This document shows, in pieces, positions 8,960 through 18,083 of a DNA stretch of 64,000 nt. Location of the stretch: the NCBI RefSeq assembly GCF_031626875.1, contig NZ_JANDMF010000003.1, positions 62,001 to 126,000 of the forward strand. Reading direction: 5' to 3'. How positions within the stretch are numbered: the stretch's first letter is position 1; each line of letters opens with the position of its first letter. Source of the DNA: Clostridium sp031626875 (lineage in GTDB: Bacteria > Bacillota > Clostridia > Clostridiales > Clostridiaceae). A model generated the notes under the pieces. That model was not told the DNA's origin. It saw only the letters and a list, made by a program, of their open reading frames with translations, and did no database searches. Made by a program: the position numbers and the translations under genes.

Positions 8960-9811
8960 TTATATAAAATTTTTGCTGAATTCAGCTAATTTTTTTAAAT
9001 TTTCATTAATAGTTTCAATAGTTGCACTTATTTCTTGAATGGTTGCTGCTTGCTCTTCACTTACTGCTGCAGATTCACTAATTTTATAATTTATCTCATT
9101 TACAGATTCATTCATATTTTCAACTATATTTTTTATACTTTTAGTAGCTTCTTTACTTCTGCTTGCAAGTTTTCTAATTTCACTTGATACTACATTAAAA
9201 CCTTTTCCACCTTCGCCTGCCCTTGATGATTCAATAGCTGCATTTAACCCTAAAAGGTTTGTTTGGTCAGCAATATTCTTAATAATTTCCAATGCTTCAG
9301 CTGTCTTTTTTGAATTTACCATTGTTAATTCGGCACTTTCCATTGTACCTTGCCCAGTTTTTGCAAGTTCTGTAGCAGAATTAGCTAATTCGTTAATTCC
9401 AATAGTTACTTGTGTTACTGATTTAGATATTTCATCAATATTTGCCACTAAACGATTAGTATCTTCAACATCAATACCATTACTGATTGTTCCTATAATC
9501 TGACCTTTTGAATTTTTTATTGGTAATACTTTAATAATCATTTCTGTACCTAATACACTTGCAGGTAAATTACCCATTTGATTCTTACCACTGTTTAAAC
9601 ACTGTTTTACCATCTCAACTACATCGTCACCATAATTTAAATGTAAATCAAACCCTTTAGCTGGTTCATAGTAAATATATTTCTTCATATCGGATAGACC
9701 ATATGCAGTATCATCTCTAGTAAGATTTTTTAAATACGGTAAAACAATAGAAAAAGCTCTTAGAATTTCTTCATCTTTTAAATTCTCATTAAAATACTCT
9801 TTATATTCCAT
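8960..9811 (-). CDS. Soluble methyl-accepting chemotaxis-type protein
   Basis: 283 aa cytoplasmic receptor without membrane segments. Residues 1-120 form a small mixed alpha/beta sensor-like domain (ending VLPIKNSKGQIIGTISNGID, PAS-like in pattern but not assigned). Residues 130-283 are a short MCP signalling domain with the hairpin-tip motif IADQTNLLGLNAAIESSRAGEGGKGF (split here only by position) and the heptad-rich flanks. The signalling coiled coil is short, as in many soluble clostridial MCPs. ATG follows AGGAGG. It is a single gene, so partners (CheA/CheW) would be elsewhere, and its signal is unknown. Confidence 0.85.
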   Translation of the reverse strand: MEYKEYFNENLKDEEILRAFSIVLPYLKNLTRDDTAYGLSDMKKYIYYEPAKGFDLHLNYGDDVVEMVKQCLNSGKNQMGNLPASVLGTEMIIKVLPIKNSKGQIIGTISNGIDVEDTNRLVANIDEISKSVTQVTIGINELANSATELAKTGQGTMESAELTMVNSKKTAEALEIIKNIADQTNLLGLNAAIESSRAGEGGKGFNVVSSEIRKLASRSKEATKSIKNIVENMNESVNEINYKISESAAVSEEQAATIQEISATIETINENLKKLAEFSKNFI

Positions 9812-10043
9812 ATTATCCTCCTACCAGTATTGTTTAAATTTTATGATTTTATTATAACACCGTTCAACAATAAGCAAGAAATTTTTTTCTGTAATCTTTA
9901 AGAAAATTAAGTTATATTTCAAAAAAATAACTTTCATCAGTCCTTTTTTATTTATAAACTCTTTAATTTTACTAAACTAATTTTACAAATCATTGTTAAA
10001 TTAGTTAAAGATATAAAAAAACAGTATATAATCACTTTTTCTT

Positions 10044-11081
10044 CTATCTTGTTATGTAAAGATACAATAGCTTAATTGTATTTTCTAAACCATCATAATG
10101 AGTTCTTTCCATTCCATGAGATGCATGTACTCCAGGTCCTATAAGCGCTCCACGAATATTATTTCCACCCCTTAAAGCGGCCCCAACATCAGAACCATAA
10201 TGAGGATATATATCTACTGCATATTTAACTTCATTTTCTTTGGCAAGATTAATTAAATCTGTTACCATATTATAGTCATAAGGTCCATTAGAATCTTTTG
10301 CACATATTGAAACTTCTTGTTCAGTGCAACTTAAATCTGAACCGATACATCCCATATCTACTGCTATCATTTCTGTTATATCATTAGGAATATATGATGC
10401 TCCATGGCCTACTTCTTCATATACAGATATTAATATTTTTAATGTATGCCTTGGCGTAATTTTTTTTCTTTTTAAAAGTTCTAGTAATCCTAATAGACAT
10501 GCAACACTACCCTTATCATCAATAAATCTAGATTTTAAATATCCACTTTCTGTTAAAGTTGTTTTGGGATCTATAAAAATAAAATCACCAGGACAAATTC
10601 CTAAAGCTTTAACATCCTCTTTGGAAGCAACTACTTCATCTATTCTGACTTCCATATTATCCAAATCACGCTTCTTAGACAAGCAATCATCATAAACATG
10701 AATGGATGGACTTGTACTTAAAAAAGTTCCTGTATAGATTTTTCCATCTCTTGTTCTGATTTTGCAATATTCTGAGTCTAAGCTTGGTACAATTGGTCCT
10801 CCAAGTAAGGTGAATTTTAAAGTTCCTTCTGATGTTACAGATCTAACCATTGCACCTAGGGTATCTACATGGGCTGCTAATCCTATAACTTTTTCATTGG
10901 AACTTCCTGGAACCGTAATTATTCCACAACCTTTTCTAGTTGCTTCAAATTGATACCCAAAACTTTCTGCTTTTTTCTTTATTAAATCCATAATATCATA
11001 GCAAAAGCCTGTTGGACTATCAAATTCTAATATTTCTTTTGCTGTCATTAAAACATAATCCTTATTTATTTCTAAAATCAT
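10044..11081 (-). CDS. M42 family metallopeptidase (glutamyl aminopeptidase type)
   Basis: 345 aa cytoplasmic di-metal aminopeptidase. M42 motifs in order are the first metal ligand site AAHVDTLG, the bridging Asp in RFIDDKGSVACLLG, the catalytic Glu in YEEVGHGAS, the metal ligand DMGC and the C-terminal His in THYDGLENTIKLL. I chose the ATG at 11081, preceded by GGAGG at 5 nt; a TTG at 11093 would contain the ribosome binding site. Family members trim N-terminal residues from peptides as large self-compartmentalised complexes. Single gene, likely housekeeping peptide turnover. Confidence 0.9.
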   Translation of the reverse strand: MILEINKDYVLMTAKEILEFDSPTGFCYDIMDLIKKKAESFGYQFEATRKGCGIITVPGSSNEKVIGLAAHVDTLGAMVRSVTSEGTLKFTLLGGPIVPSLDSEYCKIRTRDGKIYTGTFLSTSPSIHVYDDCLSKKRDLDNMEVRIDEVVASKEDVKALGICPGDFIFIDPKTTLTESGYLKSRFIDDKGSVACLLGLLELLKRKKITPRHTLKILISVYEEVGHGASYIPNDITEMIAVDMGCIGSDLSCTEQEVSICAKDSNGPYDYNMVTDLINLAKENEVKYAVDIYPHYGSDVGAALRGGNNIRGALIGPGVHASHGMERTHYDGLENTIKLLYLYITR

Positions 11082-11132
11082 ATTTTCCTCCAAATAAATT
11101 AATAAAATATTCTCTTTAGTATATTTTACTAC

Positions 11133-11177
11133 AAAAAAAAATAGTTATCCAGAATATACTATATTCTAGATAACTAT
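11133..11177 (-). terminator. Terminator of the lipoprotein gene
   Basis: A near-perfect stem of about 17 bp (ATAGTTATC...GATAACTAT) directly follows the lipoprotein stop codon. Eight consecutive A on the plus strand (11133-11140) give the U tract on the minus strand. Confidence 0.85.
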
Positions 11178-11184
11178 TTATTTA

Positions 11185-11853
11185 TTATTGATTTTGTACT
11201 GTAATTATTGACCCTAAATCAGTTCCAAACTTTGTCATATCTTCTGGAATCCAAAAATCTTTTGACTTCCCACTAACAGTAAGTTGTTCCTTTTTAAATG
11301 TAAATGTTTCTTCCTTTGTATCTGTTGATGGCTCAAGTTTATTTAAATTTTCAATTATTTTATTTACAGAAATTTCAACAAGTTTAGTATCAGCTTCTTC
11401 TTGAGTTTTTAAATCCATTCCTGTAACTTCTGTTCTTGCATCCTCAAGTGCTTTATTAAAAGCTGATGATATATCAACATTTGTTGATGACATTTTTACT
11501 GTAGCTGTATCTTCTGTAGTGGATGTTGTTTCAATTTTTGCTTTTAATTTCTTAAGAGCACCCATTTCTGCATCAACTATTTTATTTAATTGATCTTCAC
11601 TAAGTGTAAAATTTGAAAAAACTGAACTTGTTGCAGCTTTAAAACCTGCCTTTTCTTCTTCAATAGTTGATTCATATTCAGCTTTATCAACTCCCATTTT
11701 TTCAAGTTTGCTAGAATCTCCAAGTACATATAAATCATAAAATGCTTGTGCAGTTTCTTCCGGCGAGCTCATCTTTTCTCCACAACCAGTTAAAACTAAT
11801 CCAGCTGTTAAAATTGTCACACTAAACATTGCTATTATTTTTTTTAAGTTCAT
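11185..11853 (-). CDS. Putative lipoprotein (DUF5105-like)
   Basis: 222 aa exported lipoprotein. The N-terminus has a Lys-containing charged start, a hydrophobic core and a lipobox LVLTGCG, so the mature protein should begin with a diacylated Cys. The rest is alpha/beta with an N-terminal SSPEETAQAFYDLYVLGDSS segment that resembles DUF5105/DUF4878-type NTF2-like domains. The ATG at 11853 is 5 nt after GGGGGAAG; an upstream in-frame start at 11874 overlaps that site. Function is unknown; such proteins sit on the outer face of the membrane. Confidence 0.75.
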   Translation of the reverse strand: MNLKKIIAMFSVTILTAGLVLTGCGEKMSSPEETAQAFYDLYVLGDSSKLEKMGVDKAEYESTIEEEKAGFKAATSSVFSNFTLSEDQLNKIVDAEMGALKKLKAKIETTSTTEDTATVKMSSTNVDISSAFNKALEDARTEVTGMDLKTQEEADTKLVEISVNKIIENLNKLEPSTDTKEETFTFKKEQLTVSGKSKDFWIPEDMTKFGTDLGSIITVQNQ

Positions 11854-12025
11854 AATACTTCCCCCTATTAACAATATAAAATTCTTATATTATATTAAAA
11901 TTGTTTACATGAGAGAGTATAACATATTTTTGTCATATAAAGTCATATTTTATACAGATAATGACTATAGTCCTATAAAAATAGGGACAATGCTCCTGAT
12001 ATTATTCCTTTATTTTTAATCAAAT

Positions 12026-13792
12026 TTAGTATTTTAAAAACTCATCAATATCAGCTTCAACTAACTTTAAAGAATTTTTCCAAAACTCTTTGTTATGAAT
12101 ATCAATTCCAACAACTTTAGTTATATCTGATATATTATTTTTTCCTGTAATAGAAAGAATTTTTTCATATTCAATAGGAAAATTTTCTCCTTTTCTTAAA
12201 TATTCTGAATATAAGCCTTTTGCAAATAGTAAACCAAATGCATATGGAAAGTTATAATAGTTATAATCAGCATCATAGTAATGAGGTTTCCAAGTCCACA
12301 TATATGGATGCAAATAATTAGGATCTAAACCATCACCATACGCTTCGTTTTGTGCTTTTATCATAAGTTCCTTAATTTCGGCTACTGTTAATGCACTTTC
12401 TTTTCTCCTATCAAATACTGACTTTTCAAAAAGAAATCTTGAATAAATATCAACGACAACTTGACAACAATCTGATATCTCAGTTTCAAGTATAGTTAAG
12501 GCTTCTTCTTTAGTTGCCTCCTTTAATGCTGCTTTTTTTATTATAGTTTCACAAAAACTAGAAGCTGTTTCCGCTATTGGCATAGGATATTCTGAATTTA
12601 ATATACTTTCATTTTTTAAGCATTCACCATGAAATCCATGACCAAGTTCATGAGCTAGTGTAACTACATCTCCAAAGTTTCCTCCAAAATTAAGAAGTAT
12701 TCTGCTTTCTCCTAATGAATGAAGTCCAGCACAAAATGCTCCTCCGACTTTTCCATCTTTAGGCATAACATCAATCCAAGAATTATCTACAGCTTTTTGG
12801 GCAAATTTAGCTAGATTACTACTAAATGTTTTAAAATTTTTATTTATAAACTTTGTTGCCTCTTCATAGGTGAATTTCATAGTTGCACTAGAAACAGGAG
12901 CATACATTTCATAAAAAGGTAATCCGTTTTTGTAACCAAGCATTTCTGCCTTCCTTTTCAAGTATTTTCTGAAATATGGTAAACTTTCTTTTATTGCTTC
13001 TAACATTGCAGTTAATGAATCTATATCCATTCTTGAATTTTTTAGGGTCATATCTAAAGGGTCTTTATATCCTCTTAATTCTGCAACAGTAATAACCTCT
13101 CCCTTTATTCCATTAAGTGCAGCAGCTACACTTTCTTCTATTTTTTTATAAGCCTTAATTTCAGCCTCATACCCATTTTTACGAACATCTTTATTATCAT
13201 TATAAGCCATATTTAATACCACCGTTAGTGGTACTTTCTTTAGTTCATTATCTTGTTCTATTTCAACTTTCAAATTTGAAATCAAAGAATCTTTAAGTTT
13301 GAGCCAAGCTTTTGAACCAGTATTTTTCATATTTGATATAATAGTTTCTTCTCTATCATTTAATAAATACTTACTTTTTTGGGTAATTTCTTTTAATAAA
13401 AATTCATGTTCTTTAAGAATTTCAGATTTATTTATTTCATCCTCTAGATTTTTAATTTCACTTATCCAGTTTTTTATTTTTGTTGAAGCTGCTACTACCA
13501 AAGTTAATTTTTTTTCTAGAATTCCTGAATATTTTAATGCTTCTTTGTCATTTGTATTTACACTTAAACTAAGTTCTATAAAAGAATTAAGCTTTGATAG
13601 CAAATTTTCAAAATCTGAAAACTTAATTATATATTCTTCTAAACAAAGAAAATTTTCTTTTTCACAGATAATTACATTTTCAACCCATTTATTAATATTT
13701 TCAATTATCTTATCCAGCTGCTCTAAATCATTTTTAAACTCATCACTTTTAAATGATGAATATATCTCTTTTAGACTCCAATTTAACTCCAT
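12026..13792 (-). CDS. pepF: Oligoendopeptidase F
   Basis: M3-family zinc metallopeptidase, 588 aa, the normal family length. The zinc site HELGHGFHGE lies around residue 380 with a downstream Glu in ETASSFCETI, and the substrate-binding HPYMWTWKPHYYDADYNYYN segment lies near the C-terminus (Tyr/His-rich, typical of PepF). The N-terminal half is helical. No signal peptide is visible, so it is cytoplasmic and cleaves short imported peptides. The ATG follows GGAGG. Expressed alone; upstream sequence on the minus strand is AT-rich without a distinctive operator. Confidence 0.93.
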   Translation of the reverse strand: MELNWSLKEIYSSFKSDEFKNDLEQLDKIIENINKWVENVIICEKENFLCLEEYIIKFSDFENLLSKLNSFIELSLSVNTNDKEALKYSGILEKKLTLVVAASTKIKNWISEIKNLEDEINKSEILKEHEFLLKEITQKSKYLLNDREETIISNMKNTGSKAWLKLKDSLISNLKVEIEQDNELKKVPLTVVLNMAYNDNKDVRKNGYEAEIKAYKKIEESVAAALNGIKGEVITVAELRGYKDPLDMTLKNSRMDIDSLTAMLEAIKESLPYFRKYLKRKAEMLGYKNGLPFYEMYAPVSSATMKFTYEEATKFINKNFKTFSSNLAKFAQKAVDNSWIDVMPKDGKVGGAFCAGLHSLGESRILLNFGGNFGDVVTLAHELGHGFHGECLKNESILNSEYPMPIAETASSFCETIIKKAALKEATKEEALTILETEISDCCQVVVDIYSRFLFEKSVFDRRKESALTVAEIKELMIKAQNEAYGDGLDPNYLHPYMWTWKPHYYDADYNYYNFPYAFGLLFAKGLYSEYLRKGENFPIEYEKILSITGKNNISDITKVVGIDIHNKEFWKNSLKLVEADIDEFLKY

Positions 13793-13897
13793 TTCATACC
13801 TCCACTCATATATGTATTATATGCTTTGGTAAAACTTCAAAAACTTAAAATTGTAGAATTAAGTTTTTAGTCACCATAGAAGAAATTTAATGTTATT

Positions 13898-14152
13898 TTA
13901 TTTCACATTCAAACTTTTTACATTAAATTCTTCAAATCGATATCTTTGATTAGTTGGATTAAATTTATCTTTTGGAATTTCTTCTATAAACATTTCTAAT
14001 GGACGAACAAACAATCCACACTCTCCATATAAGGCTTTATATAAAACTAAACTCTCTCTTGTCTCTGAATGTGTAACAAAATCAATAAGTAAATATAAAT
14101 CACCTTTAAAATGTCTAAAAATTTTTCCTTTTTTATTACTTATGTCCCTCAT
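13898..14152 (-). CDS. DUF1653 domain protein
   Basis: 84 aa protein. Residues about 14-65 match the DUF1653 pattern: HFKGDLYLLIDFVTHSETRE, VLYKALYGECGLFVRPLEMF. These are small beta-rich proteins of unknown function found alone or fused to other domains; many act as short cytoplasmic orphan genes. A good ribosome binding site (GGAGG) precedes ATG. It lies between pepF and a small membrane protein, all on the minus strand, and no functional link is visible. Confidence 0.8.
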   Translation of the reverse strand: MRDISNKKGKIFRHFKGDLYLLIDFVTHSETRESLVLYKALYGECGLFVRPLEMFIEEIPKDKFNPTNQRYRFEEFNVKSLNVK

Positions 14153-14214
14153 ATTTTTCCTCCATAATTTGTTATATACTCAATTATATCATTATATACT
14201 TTGAAATTGTATTT

Positions 14215-14250
14215 AAAGAAAAAATAGAGAAGAATATTTTTATTCTCCTC
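14215..14250 (-). terminator. Terminator downstream of small membrane protein gene
   Basis: GAGGAGAATA and ATTCTTCTC arms (minus strand) close an AAAAT loop and are followed by a U-rich stretch. It sits 17 bp after the stop of the membrane protein gene. Confidence 0.65.
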
Positions 14251-14266
14251 TTCAATACTTCTTATT

Positions 14267-14617
14267 TTATAAAATTAACATAAGAATACTTATTATACCA
14301 CCAATTATCATATCCATATTAATTGAACTAGAATTTAATACAATTATCTTATTCTCCTTTTCCCTAGCTTGTAATTCTCCACTAATATATTGATAGTTAA
14401 ATCCCCCAGTACCCTTAAGAGAACCACATAATTCTTCTTCATTAATTGAAGAAAGTAATCCTATGCCAAATAAAACTAATCCTTCAATAAAAATCACATC
14501 TTTAAAATTTAATAAAGTTATAGCGGAAATAACAATTGCTAAAATACAAGCTCCAACTGACCATATTAAGCCAAAAGTAATAAGTTTCAACATACTATTC
14601 TCTTTTATAAATTTCAT
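14267..14617 (-). CDS. Small membrane protein, hypothetical
   Basis: 116 aa protein with at least three hydrophobic segments (around residues 11-33, 37-54 and the last 20 residues), so probably an integral membrane protein. Between them is a polar loop with LCGSLKGTGGFNYQYISGELQAREK. I do not recognise the family. The ATG at 14617 is preceded by AAGGCGG; the longer frame from 14674 lacks a ribosome binding site. It has its own terminator. Confidence 0.55.
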   Translation of the reverse strand: MKFIKENSMLKLITFGLIWSVGACILAIVISAITLLNFKDVIFIEGLVLFGIGLLSSINEEELCGSLKGTGGFNYQYISGELQAREKENKIIVLNSSSINMDMIIGGIISILMLIL

Positions 14618-14937
14618 TTTACCGCCTTCTTCTATTTTATAAATTATTATTCTAAAATAATACAATACCATCATTGCTTACAATATAAATTATGCTCATT
14701 ATTAGAGACTTTATACACATTATTGGTAAATTTACTATTTCTGAAGCAATTTCAATTTTTCTATAACAAACTAAAAAAATATTTTTTTAAATTTTGATAT
14801 TTTTATATCTTTTAAGTGCATTTTATTTAAATTCAATAAATAACTTTAGAATAAAGCTATTTTACTTTTTTTATATTTTTACTAATACTTTTCATAAATG
14901 TATGGTAAAATATTCTTTATAGATTTGAGGTGATGAT

Positions 14938-15363
14938 ATGAATATATTTTATGGTTCTTATGGATTTGATTTACTTTCATTTTTCTTATTAATTTTAAGT
15001 ACTTTATTTAACTTTGGTAAATATCCAAGAATAGTTAGTTTTATTTTGATTATAATTGTTATTTTTAGAGCTTTCTCAAAAAACATGTACAAAAGATCAG
15101 CAGAGCTCACCAAATTTATTACTATTATAAATAAATTACTAGGAAAGTTCGGTAAACAAATTCCTTATAATATGATGCCAAGAATTGGATTAGAAAGTAT
15201 ACCTGAAGGTTTCAAACAAATTAAATACTATTTTAATGAAAAAAGAAAGTATAAGATTGTTCAATGTCCTAATTGCAGTCAAAAATTACGATTACCTAGA
15301 GGGCAAAAGAAAATCATTGTAACTTGCAAAAGATGTAAGCATGAATTCAAAATTAAAACTTAA
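14938..15363 (+). CDS. Membrane-anchored zinc-ribbon protein, hypothetical
   Basis: 141 aa protein. The first 50 residues hold two hydrophobic segments, followed by a basic linker and a C-terminal zinc ribbon with CPNCSQKLRLPRG and CKRCKHEF (Cys-x2-Cys ... Cys-x2-Cys), similar to zinc-ribbon domains that follow membrane segments in Firmicutes. A GAGGTGAT ribosome binding site lies just before ATG. Function is unknown; the ribbon might bind nucleic acid or protein on the cytoplasmic side. Confidence 0.7.
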   Translation: MNIFYGSYGFDLLSFFLLILSTLFNFGKYPRIVSFILIIIVIFRAFSKNMYKRSAELTKFITIINKLLGKFGKQIPYNMMPRIGLESIPEGFKQIKYYFNEKRKYKIVQCPNCSQKLRLPRGQKKIIVTCKRCKHEFKIKT

Positions 15364-15406
15364 AAGTAAAGGACTGCTAGCAATTGTCTAGTAGTCCTTT
15401 ACTTTT
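15364..15406. terminator. Bidirectional terminator overlapping the methyltransferase 3' end
   Basis: An 18 bp stem AAAGTAAAGGACTGCTAG / CTAGTAGTCCTTTACTTT with a 7-nt loop separates two convergent genes. The right arm and loop encode the last residues and stop codon of the methyltransferase gene, so the hairpin is partly coding. Confidence 0.85.
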
Positions 15407-16030
15407 CGTTATCTCTATAATCCAAGTAAAATTTACTATATGTTGAATTATAATATTATAATTGAATTTAACTATATGATTTTTTAATTCTTCAATATTT
15501 GTATAATGCTTACTACTTATAAAGTCCCATAAATCTTCTCTTTTATTTAAATTGAAGTTTTTTTTATATTCATCCTTTTCTTTACTATCAAGAAACATAT
15601 AGTCTACGATAATAATTTTTCCATTATCTTTAATATACTTAAGCATATTTTTTATTGCTATTCTCTTTTCTTCTTCATTTAAAATATGGAAAACAAATGT
15701 GGATACAACAATATCAAAAAAATTTTCTTTAAACGGAGTGTCCAAAAAGTTTCCTATTTTAAAATTTATATGTTGATATTTTTCTTTAGCTCTTTTTAAC
15801 ATTTCTAAATTTTTATCCATCCCAATTATACTATATGTTTCATTTAATTCTCCACACAAGTTCCCAGTGCCACAACCTATATCAAGTATGTATTGTCCAT
15901 TATGTTCTATTATTCTTCGTCTTGTTTCTTCTAATATTTTATCATAGTTTTTAAAAAGTCCTAATTCATCATTTTTAGGAAATCTAGCCATGTTATCAAA
16001 TTTTACTGCAATACTATCTGAGTTATTCAT
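15377..16030 (-). CDS. Class I SAM-dependent methyltransferase
   Basis: 217 aa soluble methyltransferase. Motif I is ILDIGCGTGNLCGEL near residue 49, motif II is SIIGMDKNLEMLKRAKEKY, motif III NFKIGNFLDTPF, and the post-motif region FDIVVSTFVFHIL followed by NGKIIIVDYMFLD. It resembles YrrT-like small methyltransferases, but substrate cannot be read from sequence. ATG follows a GGGGGG ribosome binding site. The gene is monocistronic and its last codons lie inside the shared terminator. Confidence 0.85.
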   Translation of the reverse strand: MNNSDSIAVKFDNMARFPKNDELGLFKNYDKILEETRRRIIEHNGQYILDIGCGTGNLCGELNETYSIIGMDKNLEMLKRAKEKYQHINFKIGNFLDTPFKENFFDIVVSTFVFHILNEEEKRIAIKNMLKYIKDNGKIIIVDYMFLDSKEKDEYKKNFNLNKREDLWDFISSKHYTNIEELKNHIVKFNYNIIIQHIVNFTWIIEITKSKGLLDNC

Positions 16031-16152
16031 TTACATTTCCCCCCATATAATTTAATCGCATTAGTATTTTACCACAGTTTACCAAACAGTGTTGCATAAA
16101 ATTTTCTATGTTATAATATAAAAAATATATACCCTACTATAAGGAGGGAAAA

Positions 16153-16698
16153 ATTATAGAAATATTAGAAACAAAAAGATTAATTTTAAGACCTTGGCAA
16201 GAAAGTGACTATTTAGATGTCTTTGAATACGCTAAAGACCCAAGGGTTGGACCTAATGCAGGATGGCCTATTCACAAAACTGAAGATGATAGTAAAAGAA
16301 TTGTTAATATGTTTATAAAAAATAAAGATTGCTATGCAGTTGTTTTGAAAAATAAAAATAAGGTTATTGGAAGTATTGGTTTACATAAAAGAATTCCTGA
16401 TGAAAATAAAAAAAATCTAAATCAAAGGGAAATAGGATATGTATTAAATCCTGCTTATTGGGGGAATGAGTATATACCTGAAGCAGTAAACTTGCTTATA
16501 AAATTTGGCTTTGAAAAGTTACATTTAGATATTATTTGGTGTGGGCATTATAACTTTAATAAGAATTCAAAAAGAGTTGTTGAAAAATGTGGATTTATTT
16601 ATAGATTTAATAAAGATACTAAACTTAAATTGCTGGATAATAAAATTGTAAATGAATTATATTATAGTATTACTAGAAATGATTATTACAATGTTTAA
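16153..16698 (+). CDS. GNAT acetyltransferase (RimJ/RimL type) with non-AUG start
   Basis: About 180 aa N-acetyltransferase. The open frame begins ATT-ATA-GAA-ATA-TTA-GAA-ACA and encodes EILETKRLILRPWQESDY, the usual N-terminus of the RimJ/RimL-type GNAT domain, then VIGSIGLHKRIP and EIGYVLNPAYWGNEYIPEA with the acetyl-CoA region, and a final KNSKRVVEKCGF. There is no ATG or GTG before residue 53; the first Met (16309) would delete strand 1 and helices 1-2. A strong AGGAGG (16142-16147) lies 5 nt before ATT (16153) and 8 nt before ATA (16156). So the gene either starts at AUU/AUA or has lost its ATG by mutation or sequencing error. Substrate unknown. Confidence 0.75.
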   Translation: MIEILETKRLILRPWQESDYLDVFEYAKDPRVGPNAGWPIHKTEDDSKRIVNMFIKNKDCYAVVLKNKNKVIGSIGLHKRIPDENKKNLNQREIGYVLNPAYWGNEYIPEAVNLLIKFGFEKLHLDIIWCGHYNFNKNSKRVVEKCGFIYRFNKDTKLKLLDNKIVNELYYSITRNDYYNV

Positions 16699-16703
16699 AA
16701 TTT

Positions 16704-16743
16704 AATAAAGACGTATTAACTAAAATCTTAATACGTCTTTATT
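16704..16743. terminator. Bidirectional terminator between GNAT and SEC-C genes
   Basis: A 16 bp perfect stem AATAAAGACGTATTAA / TTAATACGTCTTTATT with an 8-nt loop lies between two convergent genes. Confidence 0.8.
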
Positions 16744-16756
16744 AATGTATTTTACA

Positions 16757-17908
16757 CTATTTTCCACAACATTTTTTATACTTTTTCCCACTGCCACATG
16801 GACAGGGCTCATTTCTTCCTGTTTTCTTTTCTTTATATACTACTGTTTTTCCTCTTTCCTCTAATTCTATTGGGGTTAATCCTTTTAATGTCCAAATTGC
16901 AGTAGTATTATAAAGTTCAGCTACTGCAGCAACTAACTCATTAGATTCCTTAGTTTCATCATTAAATACTACACCTCTATCCTCAAGCAAATTAACTATA
17001 GATAAAGTTCCAATTTCGTTTTTTATATAAAATATTAGTTCAATTATTAGGAGATCTACTTTTTTTTCTTCAATATTATTCTTTAATAAAATTTCTCTTA
17101 ATATCTTTGCTTCCTTAGAAAAACTTAATTTTAAACCTTCACCTAAAGCAATAAAATAATCTGAGTTTTCATAACTATAAGTTATATTTTGTCTTACATT
17201 TATTTCAGCAAAAATATTTTTAGGATCTAATACAAATGGATGTATTATAGCATTAGCATCTGGGAAAGCCTCATAACTTCTGAATATGTAATTTAGGTAA
17301 AAATCTAAATCAGCTTTGTTTAAAAAACTGCTATTAGATTCTGAAATAAGCCTGTACAATTCACTACCATCAACCATTCCATAATGAATCATTAGCCCAT
17401 CTATATAAGCTATTCCCTTTGAACGTTCTTTTAAACTTTCCATATATTCTTGATTTGAAAAAATTTCTTTTAAAGGTTCTTTAGCCTCTTTAGCAATAAC
17501 TAAATTTAAATTATTGTCTATAGAAAGTTTTGCTAAAATACCAAGTGAATTTAGTCCGCCAATAAGATTTAATTCTTCAATATTAAATTTATATTCATTA
17601 ATGTCTTCATTACAAAGCGCTTGTAAAAACTTAATTTCTTTATATGTTAAGTCTCCTAATAGTGATGGTAAATTAGCTTTTATATTATCAGAAATCAACA
17701 TAACTAAAGATTCTTTTCCTAGTTTTGAATATCCTCTGATTTCTATTCTTTTAGCTATTTCAATTAACTTTTGTTTTGTATTAACTAATAATAAAGATTT
17801 TAAATTAGTATCTTCTAAATTTCCCTTAACTTTAAAAAAACTATCTATATACCACTTATAAAAGTAGTTTTTAATTTGTTCATCATAATAATATTTTTTA
17901 TCTTGCAT
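16757..17908 (-). CDS. SEC-C motif protein with Rho-N-like segment
   Basis: 383 aa protein of unknown role. The C-terminus carries a SEC-C zinc motif, GRNEPCPCGSGKKYKKCCGK, as found at the end of SecA and in many unrelated proteins. Residues about 40-72 (TKQKLIEIAKRIEIRGYSKL) look like a Rho N-terminal/SAP-type helical motif. The middle is helical with no catalytic signature. SEC-C motifs bind Zn and mediate protein contacts; nothing here ties it to secretion. ATG follows AAGGAG. Monocistronic, bounded by the bidirectional terminator. Confidence 0.75.
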   Translation of the reverse strand: MQDKKYYYDEQIKNYFYKWYIDSFFKVKGNLEDTNLKSLLLVNTKQKLIEIAKRIEIRGYSKLGKESLVMLISDNIKANLPSLLGDLTYKEIKFLQALCNEDINEYKFNIEELNLIGGLNSLGILAKLSIDNNLNLVIAKEAKEPLKEIFSNQEYMESLKERSKGIAYIDGLMIHYGMVDGSELYRLISESNSSFLNKADLDFYLNYIFRSYEAFPDANAIIHPFVLDPKNIFAEINVRQNITYSYENSDYFIALGEGLKLSFSKEAKILREILLKNNIEEKKVDLLIIELIFYIKNEIGTLSIVNLLEDRGVVFNDETKESNELVAAVAELYNTTAIWTLKGLTPIELEERGKTVVYKEKKTGRNEPCPCGSGKKYKKCCGK

Positions 17909-17960
17909 TAAAATTCTCCTTATCTAATCTAAATACTATATGTTAAATTTTACATATATA

Positions 17961-17984
17961 AAGGTGCTATATCAATAGCACCTT
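17961..17984 (-). terminator. Hairpin downstream of RHH gene
   Basis: A perfect 10 bp inverted repeat AAGGTGCTAT / ATAGCACCTT with a 4-nt loop. U-tailing on the minus strand is short, so it may be a weak terminator or a transcript end. Confidence 0.45.
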
Positions 17985-18083
17985 AAAAATCATATTTCCA
18001 CTATATAAGTATGTATTTTTTTTGCAAAATGTCAATGTTAAATTAAGGAAAAAAATATTTAACTGTTAATAATATCTATCTTT

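Noticed and set aside
9974..10007. AACTAATTT / AAATTAGTT hairpin as terminator of the M42 peptidase gene
   Set aside because: The stem is purely A/T and lacks a proper U tract in the right direction; not strong enough to list as a feature.
13299..13832. Long open frame antisense to pepF
   Set aside because: No ribosome binding site, hydrophobic low-complexity translation and full overlap with a clearly coding gene; a shadow frame.
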